64,000 nucleotides of DNA from an uncultured Eggerthellaceae bacterium (GTDB lineage Bacteria; Actinomycetota; Coriobacteriia; Coriobacteriales; Eggerthellaceae). Under the pieces are notes generated by a model. It was not told where the DNA came from. It worked only from the letters and a program-made list of their open reading frames with translations, and did no database searches. The position numbers and the translations under genes are program-made. Location of the stretch: NCBI GenBank assembly GCA_958452575.1, contig CAUDUM010000005.1, positions 1 to 64,000 on the forward strand, read 5' to 3'. Below, one piece after another: positions 53,157-61,753 of this stretch (position 1 is the first letter of the stretch; each line of letters begins with the position of its first letter).

Positions 53157-53789
53157 CTACCTCTCCAGCAAATCCTCCATCCCGCATCCTAGCACCCGTG
53201 ACAGTCGGTAGAGCGTCGCTCCTTGCGCGTGATTGATATTCTTGTTGCGCTGCTCGTACATCTGGATCGCGCGCAGGCCGACGTTGGCGCGGCGGGCGAG
53301 CTCCGACTGCGACAGGCCGAACGCTTCCCGTCTCGCGCGCAGCCGGGTTGGGCGGCTCGCGTCGAATGCGTCCAGCCTCCGCAGCAGCGTCTCGATGAAT
53401 TTGGATTCATCCGCCTCGTGCAGCGGGTGATACATCTCCCTCAGGTCGTCGTAGGAGAATCTACCGAACGCTGATCGGTAGGGGAGGCCGGTCTTCAGTT
53501 GGAACCACGCCACGGACCATCCCACCCAGTAGTCGGGCGAGCGATCGTATCTCGGTAAGGGCTGCTCCGGAAACGGCGCTCGCATGTACGTTTCCAGCAG
53601 GCTTGCCAATTCGAAACCGGACTTTCCGGCGATGTAGACGGGGTTCTGCCGTTCGAACTGCTCGGCGAGACCCGATGCTACGAATGCCTGCACGACCTGC
53701 TGTCCATCAAGCTTGCCATCGTTTACGCAGCAATCGAACGTTTCGGCGAGGTTGGTCGCGACATCGTCGTCGTATAGGCCATCGTTCAA
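53157..53789 (-). CDS. Protein with C-terminal XRE-type helix-turn-helix
   Basis: This 210-aa protein has an N-terminal domain of unknown type (1-140, including GKSGFELASLLETYMRAPFP and RSPDYWVGWSVAWFQLKTGLPY) and a C-terminal XRE helix-turn-helix (about 150-205: LRARREAFGLSQSELARRANVGLRAIQMYEQRN ... YRLSRVLGCGMEDLLER). The N-terminal part resembles a DUF seen in island proteins that may act as antitoxin-like repressors. It is preceded by the promoter-rich region of the small membrane peptide. Confidence 0.78.
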   Translation of the reverse strand: MNDGLYDDDVATNLAETFDCCVNDGKLDGQQVVQAFVASGLAEQFERQNPVYIAGKSGFELASLLETYMRAPFPEQPLPRYDRSPDYWVGWSVAWFQLKTGLPYRSAFGRFSYDDLREMYHPLHEADESKFIETLLRRLDAFDASRPTRLRARREAFGLSQSELARRANVGLRAIQMYEQRNKNINHAQGATLYRLSRVLGCGMEDLLER

Positions 53790-53921
53790 ACTGACGATCG
53801 GGTATTCGAAAGTGCTGTTCGTCGGCTGCTCCTCAACAGATCCAACGCAAACATGTCATCTGGAAGGAAGGCGTCATGCTCGATCATTCGAGCAAACTGA
53901 CGGCTGTGTTTCACAACTCAT

Positions 53922-53949
53922 TATAATACGAACTAATGTACGATATAAT
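53922..53949 (+). promoter_or_regulatory. Tandem -10 elements
   Basis: Two perfect TATAAT hexamers at 53922-53927 and 53944-53949 lie upstream of the small membrane peptide. Between them TGTACGATA repeats a half-site of the palindrome at 21319-21343. Confidence 0.5.
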
Positions 53950-53999
53950 GTCGTAAGGTGCTTCGCTGCGCTGGGCAGCTCCGAAGGGAGGTGCTTCCG

Positions 54000-54083
54000 A
54001 TGGATCCTCAGACGATTCTTGCGCTTTGCGCGATCTTCTCCGTGGTTCTCGGCATGATCGGCATCAGCCAACGCCGTCGTTAG
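54000..54083 (+). CDS. 27-aa membrane peptide, candidate type I toxin
   Basis: The peptide starts MDPQTILALCAIFSVV, continues as one hydrophobic helix and ends in SQRRR. GGGAGGTGCTTCCG supplies a strong ribosome site and two -10 boxes lie upstream. Its size and layout (one helix, basic tail) fit holin-like type I toxins of Firmicutes and actinobacteria. Downstream are two direct copies of GCGAACGGTTGAT (54088-54100, 54117-54129) and a terminator, where an antisense RNA could start. Toxicity is inference. Confidence 0.5.
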   Translation: MDPQTILALCAIFSVVLGMIGISQRRR

Positions 54084-54141
54084 GCGTGCGAACGGTTGAT
54101 GATCGAGGGGGTGATGGCGAACGGTTGATTTCAAAAGAAAG

Positions 54142-54175
54142 AAGCCGGGCATCCCACCAAAGATAGACCCGGCTT
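54142..54175. terminator. Hairpin terminator
   Basis: AAGCCGGG (54142-54149) with CCCGGCTT (54168-54175). Minus-strand reading gives a T-rich TTCTTTC tract after the stem, so it could stop an antisense transcript as well as the peptide mRNA. Confidence 0.5.
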
Positions 54176-54275
54176 AGTTCCGCGAAAGATGCTGCCCGGT
54201 TAGGCGGGGCACCTTCCGCTTCGGATTGTATCAGGTTGACCAACGCGCGGCAACGGGGACGGCTGGCGCTGCGAG

Positions 54276-54695
54276 CTATCCCACCAACGCCAGCTTCTCC
54301 GCGCGCTCTTCCTCGATCGTGGCGATGATCTCCTGTTTGCACGTTTCGCGGTTCTGCATCTCGTCGATGTTGAGCAGGACGTAGTCCACGCCCACGCCCA
54401 GGGCGGTGCCGGCGGCGACGCCTGCCACGGTGCCCAGCGGGCCGCCGATCGTTCCCATGACTCCGCCGACGACGCCTCCGGCAGCGCGCGAGGCGGCCAT
54501 GCTCGAGATCTTGGTCACGACCTTGCTGCAGAATTGCTTGGTCATCGCCTTCTCCACCAGCGTCTTGGCCAGCACGCCGCCCGCCGCGCGCGCTGCAGCG
54601 CCGATGCCGATGCGCGCCCCCGCATCCATCGGCTTCTCCGTGGGCTCGAGCGGTTGCGACAGGAAGTCGTCCGCCAAAAGCTCCTTGGTCGTCAC
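54276..54695 (-). CDS. Small Gly/Ala-rich, glycine-zipper-like membrane protein
   Basis: This 139-aa protein has a Gly/Ala-rich central region (about 30-110: AAARAAGGVLAKTLVEKA, then AAGGVVGGVMGTIGGPLGTVAGVAAGTALGVG) resembling a glycine zipper, and a charged tail (EEERAEKLALVG). GTG at 54695 follows the stop of the upstream gene by three bases, implying coupling. Similar proteins exist as membrane-inserting or pore-like partners, but no specific family is recognised. Confidence 0.65.
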   Translation of the reverse strand: MTTKELLADDFLSQPLEPTEKPMDAGARIGIGAAARAAGGVLAKTLVEKAMTKQFCSKVVTKISSMAASRAAGGVVGGVMGTIGGPLGTVAGVAAGTALGVGVDYVLLNIDEMQNRETCKQEIIATIEEERAEKLALVG

Positions 54696-54698
54696 CAG

Positions 54699-55618
54699 TC
54701 ATTCGGGCACGCCGGACGGCTCGCAGCCGGCCAGCTCCTGCTCGATGCCGGCCTTCAGCTGCGACGCCTGTTCCACGAAGTTGTCGAACTCGGCCTCCAG
54801 CTGCGAGTCGTCGATGCCCTGCTCGATCTGGCTTTGGAACTGCTCCGCCACAAAGCTCCCTTCCGCGGTGAACTCCTCAGTCTCCGACGCCTGATCGACC
54901 GCCAGATCGGCGCCCAGAAACGCCGCGCACAGGCACACTGGCAGCACCGCGTCCGCCGCGACGTACTTCCCGACGACGCGTCCGCGCGCCCCGTGCTCGC
55001 CTGGCGTCCCCAAAGGCGCGACATGCGCCGCAGCTCCACGCGCTCCAGCGAGCACGCCCCCAGCAAGTTGGCAACGCTGAAGAACGCGCCCGCCATCAGC
55101 GCGATGCGGCAGACCACGTACGGGGGAAACGCCATTCCCGCCGCCTCGGACATGCCGTAGGCTGCCAGGCCGTCCGCAAGCGACGCGAACGGTCCCGCCT
55201 TCGACATCAGTGCGGAAGGGGAGGACTCGAAGGGCTGTTGCGCCGCCATGAACGCTTCGGTGGCGCTGCTGTAGGTCGTCGCCGGTTCCAATAGGCCGAT
55301 CGCGGCATAGGCGGCGCACAGCAGCATGGTAACGATGACGCTGCTCCATTTGATGGCGCTCGCGGCGCTGAGGACGGCCCAGGTCAGGGCGGTGCCCGCC
55401 GGCGGCATCAGCGGCGCCGTGTGCCGATCAGGCGCAACATCCCACCAGGACGTTCGCCTTGGCGATATGGGCTCCCCAGCGCCTGATTCACGGCTGTTCG
55501 AGGAGGTGCCGGAGCGGGGCGGGCAAGGCGGGTGGGGTGGGCATGCGTCGGCCTTTCCGGTTTGGCGGTTAGCGGAGCGGATGCTGCTCGGCGCCCATGG
55601 CCCCTTCCTCATCCGCAT
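54699..55618 (-). pseudogene. Membrane protein gene with internal frameshift
   Basis: Coding character switches frame near 54960-55020. The first part (from ATG 55618, behind GAGGGAG) gives a Pro-rich N-terminus and hydrophobic helices (TALTWAVLSAASAIKW; VTMLLCAAYAAIGLL; RIALMAGAFFSVANLLG). The second part, in another frame, gives VVGKYVAADAVLPVCLC and an acidic helical tail ending CEPSGVPE. The junction lies near CTTTGGGGACG, a short G run. Together they would form one polytopic protein with a helical tail, coupled to the Gly-zipper gene downstream. Confidence 0.6.
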
Positions 55619-55779
55619 AGGACGATCTCCCTCATCCTGTACGGTTTCGCGGCGCCTACGCCATTGCGCCGGACGCGCCATCCTGAGACAATCATCCCAG
55701 GGAATCCGCCGTCCGCTTGGGAGGGCGGCGACCGGCCGTCCGGACGAGGGGCGGCCGCGACGGAAGAGGGGCGATTGCC

Positions 55780-58203
55780 ATGGACGAGGCCAAATCCATC
55801 TTCGAGCTTGCCGATCGCGGGGCGTATGGCGGCGCCGACTCGGTGTCGGCCGCCGGATCCGCCCGAACCAACGCCGACGGCTCCGTCACGGTGCCGAGCG
55901 TGTGCGCCGGATGCCACAGCACCTGCCAGATGTACGTCGACGTCGCCGAGGGACGGGTGCTGCGGACCCACGGCGTCCCGGGCGCGTTCAAGACCGACGG
56001 CGTGCTGTGCGCGAAGGGCCTTGCCGGCGCGCAGATCGCGCACGATCCGCAGCGCGTGCTGCACCCCCTGCGCCGTGCGGGCGAGCGCCATTCGGGCCGT
56101 TTCGAGCGCATCAGCTGGGATGAGGCCATCTCCGAGCTCGCCGGCCGCGTGCGCGCGGCGATCGATGCGCGCGGTCCGTGGTCGGTGTCGTTCATCCGCG
56201 GCCAGGCATGCGGCTGGGGCTTCACCTACGACATGACCCAGCGCCTGGCGCATTGCGTGGGCACCGAGGTGGGCATGGGCGCGTCGGAGTGCTTCGTGCC
56301 GCGCGCCATCACCGAGGGCATGACCTACGGCGGCATGCCGTCGTTCGGCGACATCATCCATGCCGACCTCATCATCTACTGGGGCAAGCAGCCGTCGTTC
56401 TCGACCGCGCCGATGCTCGCCAAGATCCTCGACGCGCGCGACCGCGGGGCAAAGCTGGTGGTCGTCGATCCGCTGCGCTTCCACCTTGCCGCCGTCGCCG
56501 ACCAGGTCATCCAGGTGGAGCCGGGCACCGACCTCGCGCTCGTGCTGGCGATGCTCTACGTCATCGTCGACGAGGGGTTGTGGGACGCCGAGTTCGTCGA
56601 CCGCTGGACCAACGATCCGGGGCTCGCGCGCCTGTCCGCCCATCTTGCGGGCGCCAACAAGCTGGGGCAGGCCTACACGCCTGAGTGGGCGGCTCCGATC
56701 TGCGGCGTTCCGGCGGACGTCATCACCGCGTTCGCGCGCGAGTACGCCACCACGCCGCGCGCGTCGATCGCCACCGGGCACGGGCTCGAGGGCCGCGTGA
56801 ACGTTGTGCAGACCACGCGCGCGCTGTGCATCCTGCGCGCCATCACGGGGCATCTCGATCGCGAGGGGTGCGACCTGTTCACGCCCAAGGCCCCGCCGCG
56901 CGCGGCCAACTTCACGCTCATCGACCACGTGCTGCCCGATTTCGAGCCGACGGGCCCAAGCGGCCTGTTCCATGTGCCGCCCTACAACCCCGACGAGTCG
57001 CGCTATCCGCTGCTGTTCGGCGGGCAGGGGCTCCTTTCCACGCCCGACGTGCTCCGCATGATGCACGAGGGCAAGATCGAGGTGTGCATCGTCCAGGGCG
57101 CCAACCCCGTCGTCACCCAGCCGCAGCCGGCGGTCACCACCGCGGCGTTTAAGAAGATCGGCTACCTCTGCGTGATCGATCCGTACCTGAGCGAGACGGC
57201 GCGCCTCGCCGATCTGGTGCTGCCCGCTGCGACGTATCTGGAGCGCACCGAGCCGGAGTGGTTCAACTGCACGTTCCCCGAGGTCACGCTGCGTCAGAAG
57301 GCGGTCACGGTGGGAGAGGCGCTGCCCGACACCCAGATCATGATCGAGCTCGGGCGCGCGCTGGGCTTCACCGAGGAGTTCCCCACCCACGACATCTCGT
57401 GGTACATCGACCAGGATCTGGCGCCCTCCGGGATCACCTACGCCCAGCTTAGGGAGAGCCCCCACGGCGTGCGGTTCGGTGGACTGGGCGCGCGCGGCTA
57501 CGAGAAGGGCGGCTTCCGCTCGCCGGGCGGCGTGGTGAACGTGTGGTCGGAGGTGCTCGACGGCGCCGGGTTCGATCCTCTTCCCAACTGGGAGGACAGC
57601 TCCGAATCGCCGCGCAGCGCGCCGGAGGTGGCGGCCGAGTTCCCCTATGTCGTGTTCACGGGGCGCTCCGGTCCGATGTACGTGCACGAGCAGCGCCGCA
57701 CGATCCCGTGGCTGCGCGAGCTGCAGCCCGAGGGCCGCGCGATGGTCAACACGCGCCGCGCCGCCGAGCTGGGGCTGGCCGACGGCGACTGGGCGCGCAT
57801 CAGCTCGCCGCGCGGCTCCATCGAGATGCGCGTGGAGGTGACGCCCATCTTGCGCGAGGACTGGATCTACGTGCCCGGCGGATGGGCCGACGCCAACTAC
57901 AACGAACTCGGCATCGACGATGCGCTCGATCCCATCTCCAGCCAGGCGAACTACACCGCGTGCCTGGGGCGGATCGAGAAGATCGACGGTCCGTCGGCGG
58001 GCCGCGTGCCGGTCGTCGGCATGTCCGGCGAGGCGGGCGCGGCGTCGGGCTGCGCCGGCACCGGGCGGGAGCGCGGCGGGTTGCTGGCGCGGCTGCTCGG
58101 CCGACACGACGGCGCGGGCTCCGCGCAGGCGCAGGCGGGGGAGGCGGGCCTGATCTCCTGCTCCGGCGCCGTCATGGTTCCGTCCGAGGGGAAGGAGGCC
58201 TAG
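55780..58203 (+). CDS. Mo-bisMGD oxidoreductase catalytic subunit (DmsA/PhsA-like)
   Basis: This 807-aa protein has an N-terminal [4Fe-4S] motif CAGCHSTCQ ... VLCAKG (about residues 42-80), a WDEAISELAGR entry motif near 110, a probable Mo-site loop GASECFVPRAITEGMTYGG, and a C-terminal MGD-binding domain (VVFTGRSGPMYVHEQRR; PGGWADANYNELG). No Tat signal precedes the cluster, so it should act in the cytoplasm. It is followed by FeS and membrane subunits. GAAGAGGGGCGATT precedes the ATG; the upstream GTG at 55717 is rejected. Substrate unknown; it could reduce an S- or N-oxide, a phenolic or another terminal acceptor. Confidence 0.9.
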   Translation: MDEAKSIFELADRGAYGGADSVSAAGSARTNADGSVTVPSVCAGCHSTCQMYVDVAEGRVLRTHGVPGAFKTDGVLCAKGLAGAQIAHDPQRVLHPLRRAGERHSGRFERISWDEAISELAGRVRAAIDARGPWSVSFIRGQACGWGFTYDMTQRLAHCVGTEVGMGASECFVPRAITEGMTYGGMPSFGDIIHADLIIYWGKQPSFSTAPMLAKILDARDRGAKLVVVDPLRFHLAAVADQVIQVEPGTDLALVLAMLYVIVDEGLWDAEFVDRWTNDPGLARLSAHLAGANKLGQAYTPEWAAPICGVPADVITAFAREYATTPRASIATGHGLEGRVNVVQTTRALCILRAITGHLDREGCDLFTPKAPPRAANFTLIDHVLPDFEPTGPSGLFHVPPYNPDESRYPLLFGGQGLLSTPDVLRMMHEGKIEVCIVQGANPVVTQPQPAVTTAAFKKIGYLCVIDPYLSETARLADLVLPAATYLERTEPEWFNCTFPEVTLRQKAVTVGEALPDTQIMIELGRALGFTEEFPTHDISWYIDQDLAPSGITYAQLRESPHGVRFGGLGARGYEKGGFRSPGGVVNVWSEVLDGAGFDPLPNWEDSSESPRSAPEVAAEFPYVVFTGRSGPMYVHEQRRTIPWLRELQPEGRAMVNTRRAAELGLADGDWARISSPRGSIEMRVEVTPILREDWIYVPGGWADANYNELGIDDALDPISSQANYTACLGRIEKIDGPSAGRVPVVGMSGEAGAASGCAGTGRERGGLLARLLGRHDGAGSAQAQAGEAGLISCSGAVMVPSEGKEA

Positions 58204-58204
58204 C

Positions 58205-58747
58205 ATGCAGTACGCGTTCCGTTTCGATTCCAGCCGCTGCACGCAGTGCTTCGCCTGCGAGGTTGCTTGCAAATCGGCCCATGACCTGCGGCCCCACGTT
58301 CAGGAGGTGCCGGGCGGGAGCGGCCCGCGCTACCGTTCGGTGGTGACGCTGCTCGATCCCGGCAACGAGGCGCGCCCCATCCAATACGTCTCGATGGCGT
58401 GCATGCACTGCGGCTCGCCTGACTGCATGGCGGTGTGCCCGGCCAAGGCGATCTACCGCGATCCGGAGTTCGGCGCGGTGCTCATCGATCGCGACAAGTG
58501 CATCGGCTGCCGGTACTGCTCGTGGGCGTGCGAGTTCGGCGCGCCCCAGTTCGACCGCGACGGGTTGATGCAGAAATGCGACATGTGCATCGACCGGCTG
58601 CGCGAGGGGAAGCTTCCCGCCTGCGTCGAGAACTGCTGCGGAGGCGCCATCAAGTTCGGCCCCGTCGAAGAGATCGAGGCGGGCGTGCGCGACAAAGCGG
58701 CGCGCCAGATGCTCAAGCGCGGCCTGCCCGCCAAGGCGCTGCACTGA
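58205..58747 (+). CDS. DmsB-like 4x[4Fe-4S] ferredoxin subunit
   Basis: This 180-aa protein has four Cys groups: CTQCFACEVACK, CMHCGSPDCMAVCP, CIGCRYCSWACEFG and CDMCIDRLREGKLPACVENC. It should carry four [4Fe-4S] clusters and transfer electrons between membrane anchor and catalytic subunit. It starts one base after the catalytic gene's stop codon with GAAGGAGG upstream. Its intact cysteines contrast with the stripped ferredoxin-like protein at 9001. Confidence 0.94.
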   Translation: MQYAFRFDSSRCTQCFACEVACKSAHDLRPHVQEVPGGSGPRYRSVVTLLDPGNEARPIQYVSMACMHCGSPDCMAVCPAKAIYRDPEFGAVLIDRDKCIGCRYCSWACEFGAPQFDRDGLMQKCDMCIDRLREGKLPACVENCCGGAIKFGPVEEIEAGVRDKAARQMLKRGLPAKALH

Positions 58748-58781
58748 GCTCGGGTGTAGGATCGGATGAGGGAAAAGCGCG

Positions 58782-59684
58782 ATGGGAACGGATAACGGGG
58801 AGGAGCGCAGCGAGATTCCGCTGATCTGCTTCACAACGCTCTCGCCGGCGGCGGTGGGAGCGGGTGCGTTCGCACTGCCGCTTGGCGGCGGGTGGGCGCT
58901 TGCCGCGGTCGTCGTGCTCATGGTGACGGCGGGGATGCTCGCGTCTGTCGCGCATCTGGCGCGCCCTCTGCGTGCGCCGCGCTCGCTGGCGCATCTGGGC
59001 GGCTCGTGGCTGTCGCGCGAGATCCTGGTCGTGTCGGCGTTCTGGGCGCTGGCGATGCTGTGGCTGGTCTGCGAGCTGGGCGGTTTTCCCTGGTCGACGG
59101 CGGCGCGCGGTTTCCATATCGCGGCGGTCGTCGTCGGCGTCGTGCTGCTGTGGGTGATCGCCAAGGCGTACCGCGTCCACGGCCAGCCCGCTTGGGACGG
59201 CTCCGACACGTTCTGGGAGCTCGTCGCCATCGCGCTCGGCTCGGGTGGCGCCGTCGCCGCGGCGGCAGCGGCGGGGCAGGGGATCGCCGGATTCGGCGGG
59301 ACGCTGCCGCTCATGCTGCTGGGCGTCGTCGCTCTGATCGGCTTGGCATCGTCATCCGCACTCATCCGCTTCGCCTCCGGACGGCGCATGCGCCGCGTGG
59401 GCGAGCTCGCCAATCGCGAGTGCACCCCGCGCGCTCTCGCAGCGCGCGATACCCTGACGGCGGGGGAGCCGCGTCTTTACCGACGCTTCAATGCCGTCGC
59501 CATCGCACTCGCCCTCGCCACGCTCTGCGTGGGACTGCTTCCCCTGCTCGGCGGTCTGACCGCCATCGCAACCTCCATCGCGCTCGCATTCAGCGCACTC
59601 TCCGAGTTGGTCGCCCAAGCATCCATCCGCAACCGCTTCTACTCGCTAGCCCAGCATGCCCGCTACGCGGTTTCCCGGCGCTGA
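58782..59684 (+). CDS. DmsC-like membrane anchor subunit
   Basis: This 300-aa protein has eight predicted membrane helices (for example PLICFTTLSPAAVGAGAFALP and FWALAMLWLVCELGGFPWS) and the usual DmsC plan with a basic C-terminus. It oxidises menaquinol and docks the catalytic pair. GATGAGGGAAAAGCG precedes the ATG. Third gene of the operon. Confidence 0.86.
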   Translation: MGTDNGEERSEIPLICFTTLSPAAVGAGAFALPLGGGWALAAVVVLMVTAGMLASVAHLARPLRAPRSLAHLGGSWLSREILVVSAFWALAMLWLVCELGGFPWSTAARGFHIAAVVVGVVLLWVIAKAYRVHGQPAWDGSDTFWELVAIALGSGGAVAAAAAAGQGIAGFGGTLPLMLLGVVALIGLASSSALIRFASGRRMRRVGELANRECTPRALAARDTLTAGEPRLYRRFNAVAIALALATLCVGLLPLLGGLTAIATSIALAFSALSELVAQASIRNRFYSLAQHARYAVSRR

Positions 59685-59710
59685 AGGATCCACATTGCAA
59701 AGAACCGGCG

Positions 59711-59749
59711 ATATGAACGAGCGACCTGTATCGGGCCGCTCGTTCATAT
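59711..59749. terminator. Strong hairpin between convergent genes
   Basis: ATATGAACGAGCG (59711-59723) pairs with CGCTCGTTCATAT (59737-59749), followed by TCGAAGCCATTTTG; it may serve both strands. Confidence 0.65.
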
Positions 59750-59787
59750 TCGAAGCCATTTTGTAGACACTCGAGTGTTTTGCAGGC

Positions 59788-61497
59788 TTACTCTCCGCAG
59801 CCCTGGGCGCACCAGGCGCAGGCCGCCGGTGCTGCGGCGATGCCGCCCAGCGCCGTCTCGCGCAGCGTCGCCGGCAGGGTGCGGCCGACGGCGTCCATGG
59901 CGGCCACCGTCTCGTCGAAGGGCACCAAATTGGGCACGCCCGCCAGCGCGATCTGGGCGCAGGTGAGCGCCACCGCCGCCGCGGACCCGTTGCGCTTCTG
60001 GCAGGGGATCTCCACCAGGCCGCCCACGGGGTCGCACACAAGCCCCATCAGCGCGCACAGCGCGTTGGACGCCGCATCGAGCGCGGCCGCCGGCGTGCCG
60101 CCCGCCATCTCGACCGCCGCTGCTGCGGCCATCGCCGTCGCGGTGCCCACTTCGGCCTGGCAGCCGCCCTCGGCGCCCGACACCGTCGCGTTGCGCGCCG
60201 CCAGATATCCCACCGCCGACGCCGTCAGCACGCCCGCGCGCAGCGTCGTGTCGTCGAATCCCTTGCCGTTTTGCAGCGCGAACAGCACGCCGGGCAGCAC
60301 GCCCGACGATCCCGCCGTCGGCGTGGCGACGATGCGGCCCATGCACGCGTTGGTCTCGAGCACCGCCATCGCGCGCACCATCGCGTCCGCGGCGATGCCG
60401 TCGATCACGGCGTCGGGCCGCGCGCAGGCGGCCGCGCTGTCGTGCGCCTCGCCGCCGATGAGCCCGCCGATGGACTGCTCGGGCTCGCGCAGCGGCTTCT
60501 CCGTGGACGCGCGCATCACGTCGAGCACGCGCGCCAGGTACTCGTCCGTGCCGGCATCCGCGCCGTCCAGGGCGGCCAGCGCCTCCTCGCGCGCCGCCAT
60601 CGCCTGCGCGATGGAGCAGCCCTCGCGTCCGCACAGGGCAAGCAGCTCCGCGCCGGTCGTGAAGTCGCATCGGGCGAAGCGCTCCTCGGCGGCTTCGATC
60701 TGACGGTCGGTCATGCCGCCCGCCGCGCCGCTGTTCTGCTCGCCGCCCGCTGCAGCGGCGTCGTCGCGCCCATCGACCGCCGCACCGTCGCCGATCATGC
60801 CGCCCTCCGGCCCGTCGGCGAGGATGACCCGCACGCCCATCACGCGGGGATCCTGCTCGATCTCCTCCTTGGCGCGCGCGGGCACCGAGCCGTCCACCTC
60901 CATGACCGTGTAGGCGTGCGCGCCGCGGCGCGTGCGGTACATGCGGGTGGTGGCGATGTTCACGGCGGCGTCCGACAGGCAGCGCGCGATGTGGGCGAGC
61001 ACGCCGCGCTCGTCGCGCTGGCTCACCACCACGCTGGTGCGCTTGCCCGAGATGTCCACGTCGACGCCGTCGATGCGGCGGATGGCCGCCGCGCCGCCGC
61101 CCACGCTGACGCCGCGCACGTCGATCCTCTCCCCGTCGGCGTCGACGATGCGCATGTCCACCGTGTTGGGATGCTCGACGCCCGCCGCCTCGGCCTGGGC
61201 GTCCGTCGCGCGGGTGAACGCGAACTCGAGCCCCGCTCCCTTCGCCAAGAAGAACGAGTCGCGGATGCGCAGATCGTCCGCCTCCAGTCCCAGAAGGCCC
61301 GCCACCAGGGCCTTGTCGGTGCCGTGCCCGGTGCCGGTGTGCGCGAACGAGCCGTACAGCGTGATGTCGGCGTGCGCGGGAGCGGCCGAGAGCAGGCGCC
61401 GCGCCATCCGGGCGATGCGTAGCGCGCCGGCGGTGTGCGAGCTGGAGGGGCCCACCATGATAGGGCCGATGATGTCGCGCAGTCCGAGGGGTTCCAT
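59788..61497 (-). CDS. sdaA: L-serine ammonia-lyase, iron-sulfur-dependent, single chain
   Basis: This 569-aa protein fuses the beta and alpha parts of Fe-S L-serine dehydratase: IIGPIMVGPSSSHTAGALRIA at the start, an ACT domain (about 150-220, TSVVVSQRDERGVLAHIARC), and the alpha part with the cluster cysteines TNACMGRIV, CDPVGGLVEIPCQKRN and late CAWCAQGCG. It converts serine to pyruvate and ammonia. The start MEPLGLRD at 61497 is favoured; the extra 17 residues from 61548 lack the family's first strand. A Ser/Ala/Gly-rich insert (about 235-265) separates the two halves. Confidence 0.9.
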   Translation of the reverse strand: MEPLGLRDIIGPIMVGPSSSHTAGALRIARMARRLLSAAPAHADITLYGSFAHTGTGHGTDKALVAGLLGLEADDLRIRDSFFLAKGAGLEFAFTRATDAQAEAAGVEHPNTVDMRIVDADGERIDVRGVSVGGGAAAIRRIDGVDVDISGKRTSVVVSQRDERGVLAHIARCLSDAAVNIATTRMYRTRRGAHAYTVMEVDGSVPARAKEEIEQDPRVMGVRVILADGPEGGMIGDGAAVDGRDDAAAAGGEQNSGAAGGMTDRQIEAAEERFARCDFTTGAELLALCGREGCSIAQAMAAREEALAALDGADAGTDEYLARVLDVMRASTEKPLREPEQSIGGLIGGEAHDSAAACARPDAVIDGIAADAMVRAMAVLETNACMGRIVATPTAGSSGVLPGVLFALQNGKGFDDTTLRAGVLTASAVGYLAARNATVSGAEGGCQAEVGTATAMAAAAAVEMAGGTPAAALDAASNALCALMGLVCDPVGGLVEIPCQKRNGSAAAVALTCAQIALAGVPNLVPFDETVAAMDAVGRTLPATLRETALGGIAAAPAACAWCAQGCGE

Positions 61498-61753
61498 GGG
61501 CGTTCGCTTTCTCTTGCAGTGTGCGGCGGGTTTCGCGGTTGAGAGCATGGTAGCGCAACATCAGCGCCTTTCGCCCGATGGTTTGGGGAGTTCGCCGTCC
61601 GGCGGCGGGGTTTTCCCTTGCGCATTCGGGGCGAAAGCTTTACGTTTCTGAACGAGCGCGCTCGCGCGTGCTCGACGCATTTGCTTTGCCTGGGGCATTG
61701 AGCTCCTCCGGCGGGGCATTTTTCGTTTAGAGCGGCTTTGGAAAGGACCGGAC

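Noticed and set aside
53874..54152. A 92-codon minus-strand frame opposite the small membrane peptide
   Set aside because: No coding character; an antisense RNA is a more likely product of this strand.
55609..58272. An 887-codon minus-strand frame opposite the Dms-like subunit
   Set aside because: Shadow frame without coding features; the plus strand carries the Fe-S and Mo motifs.
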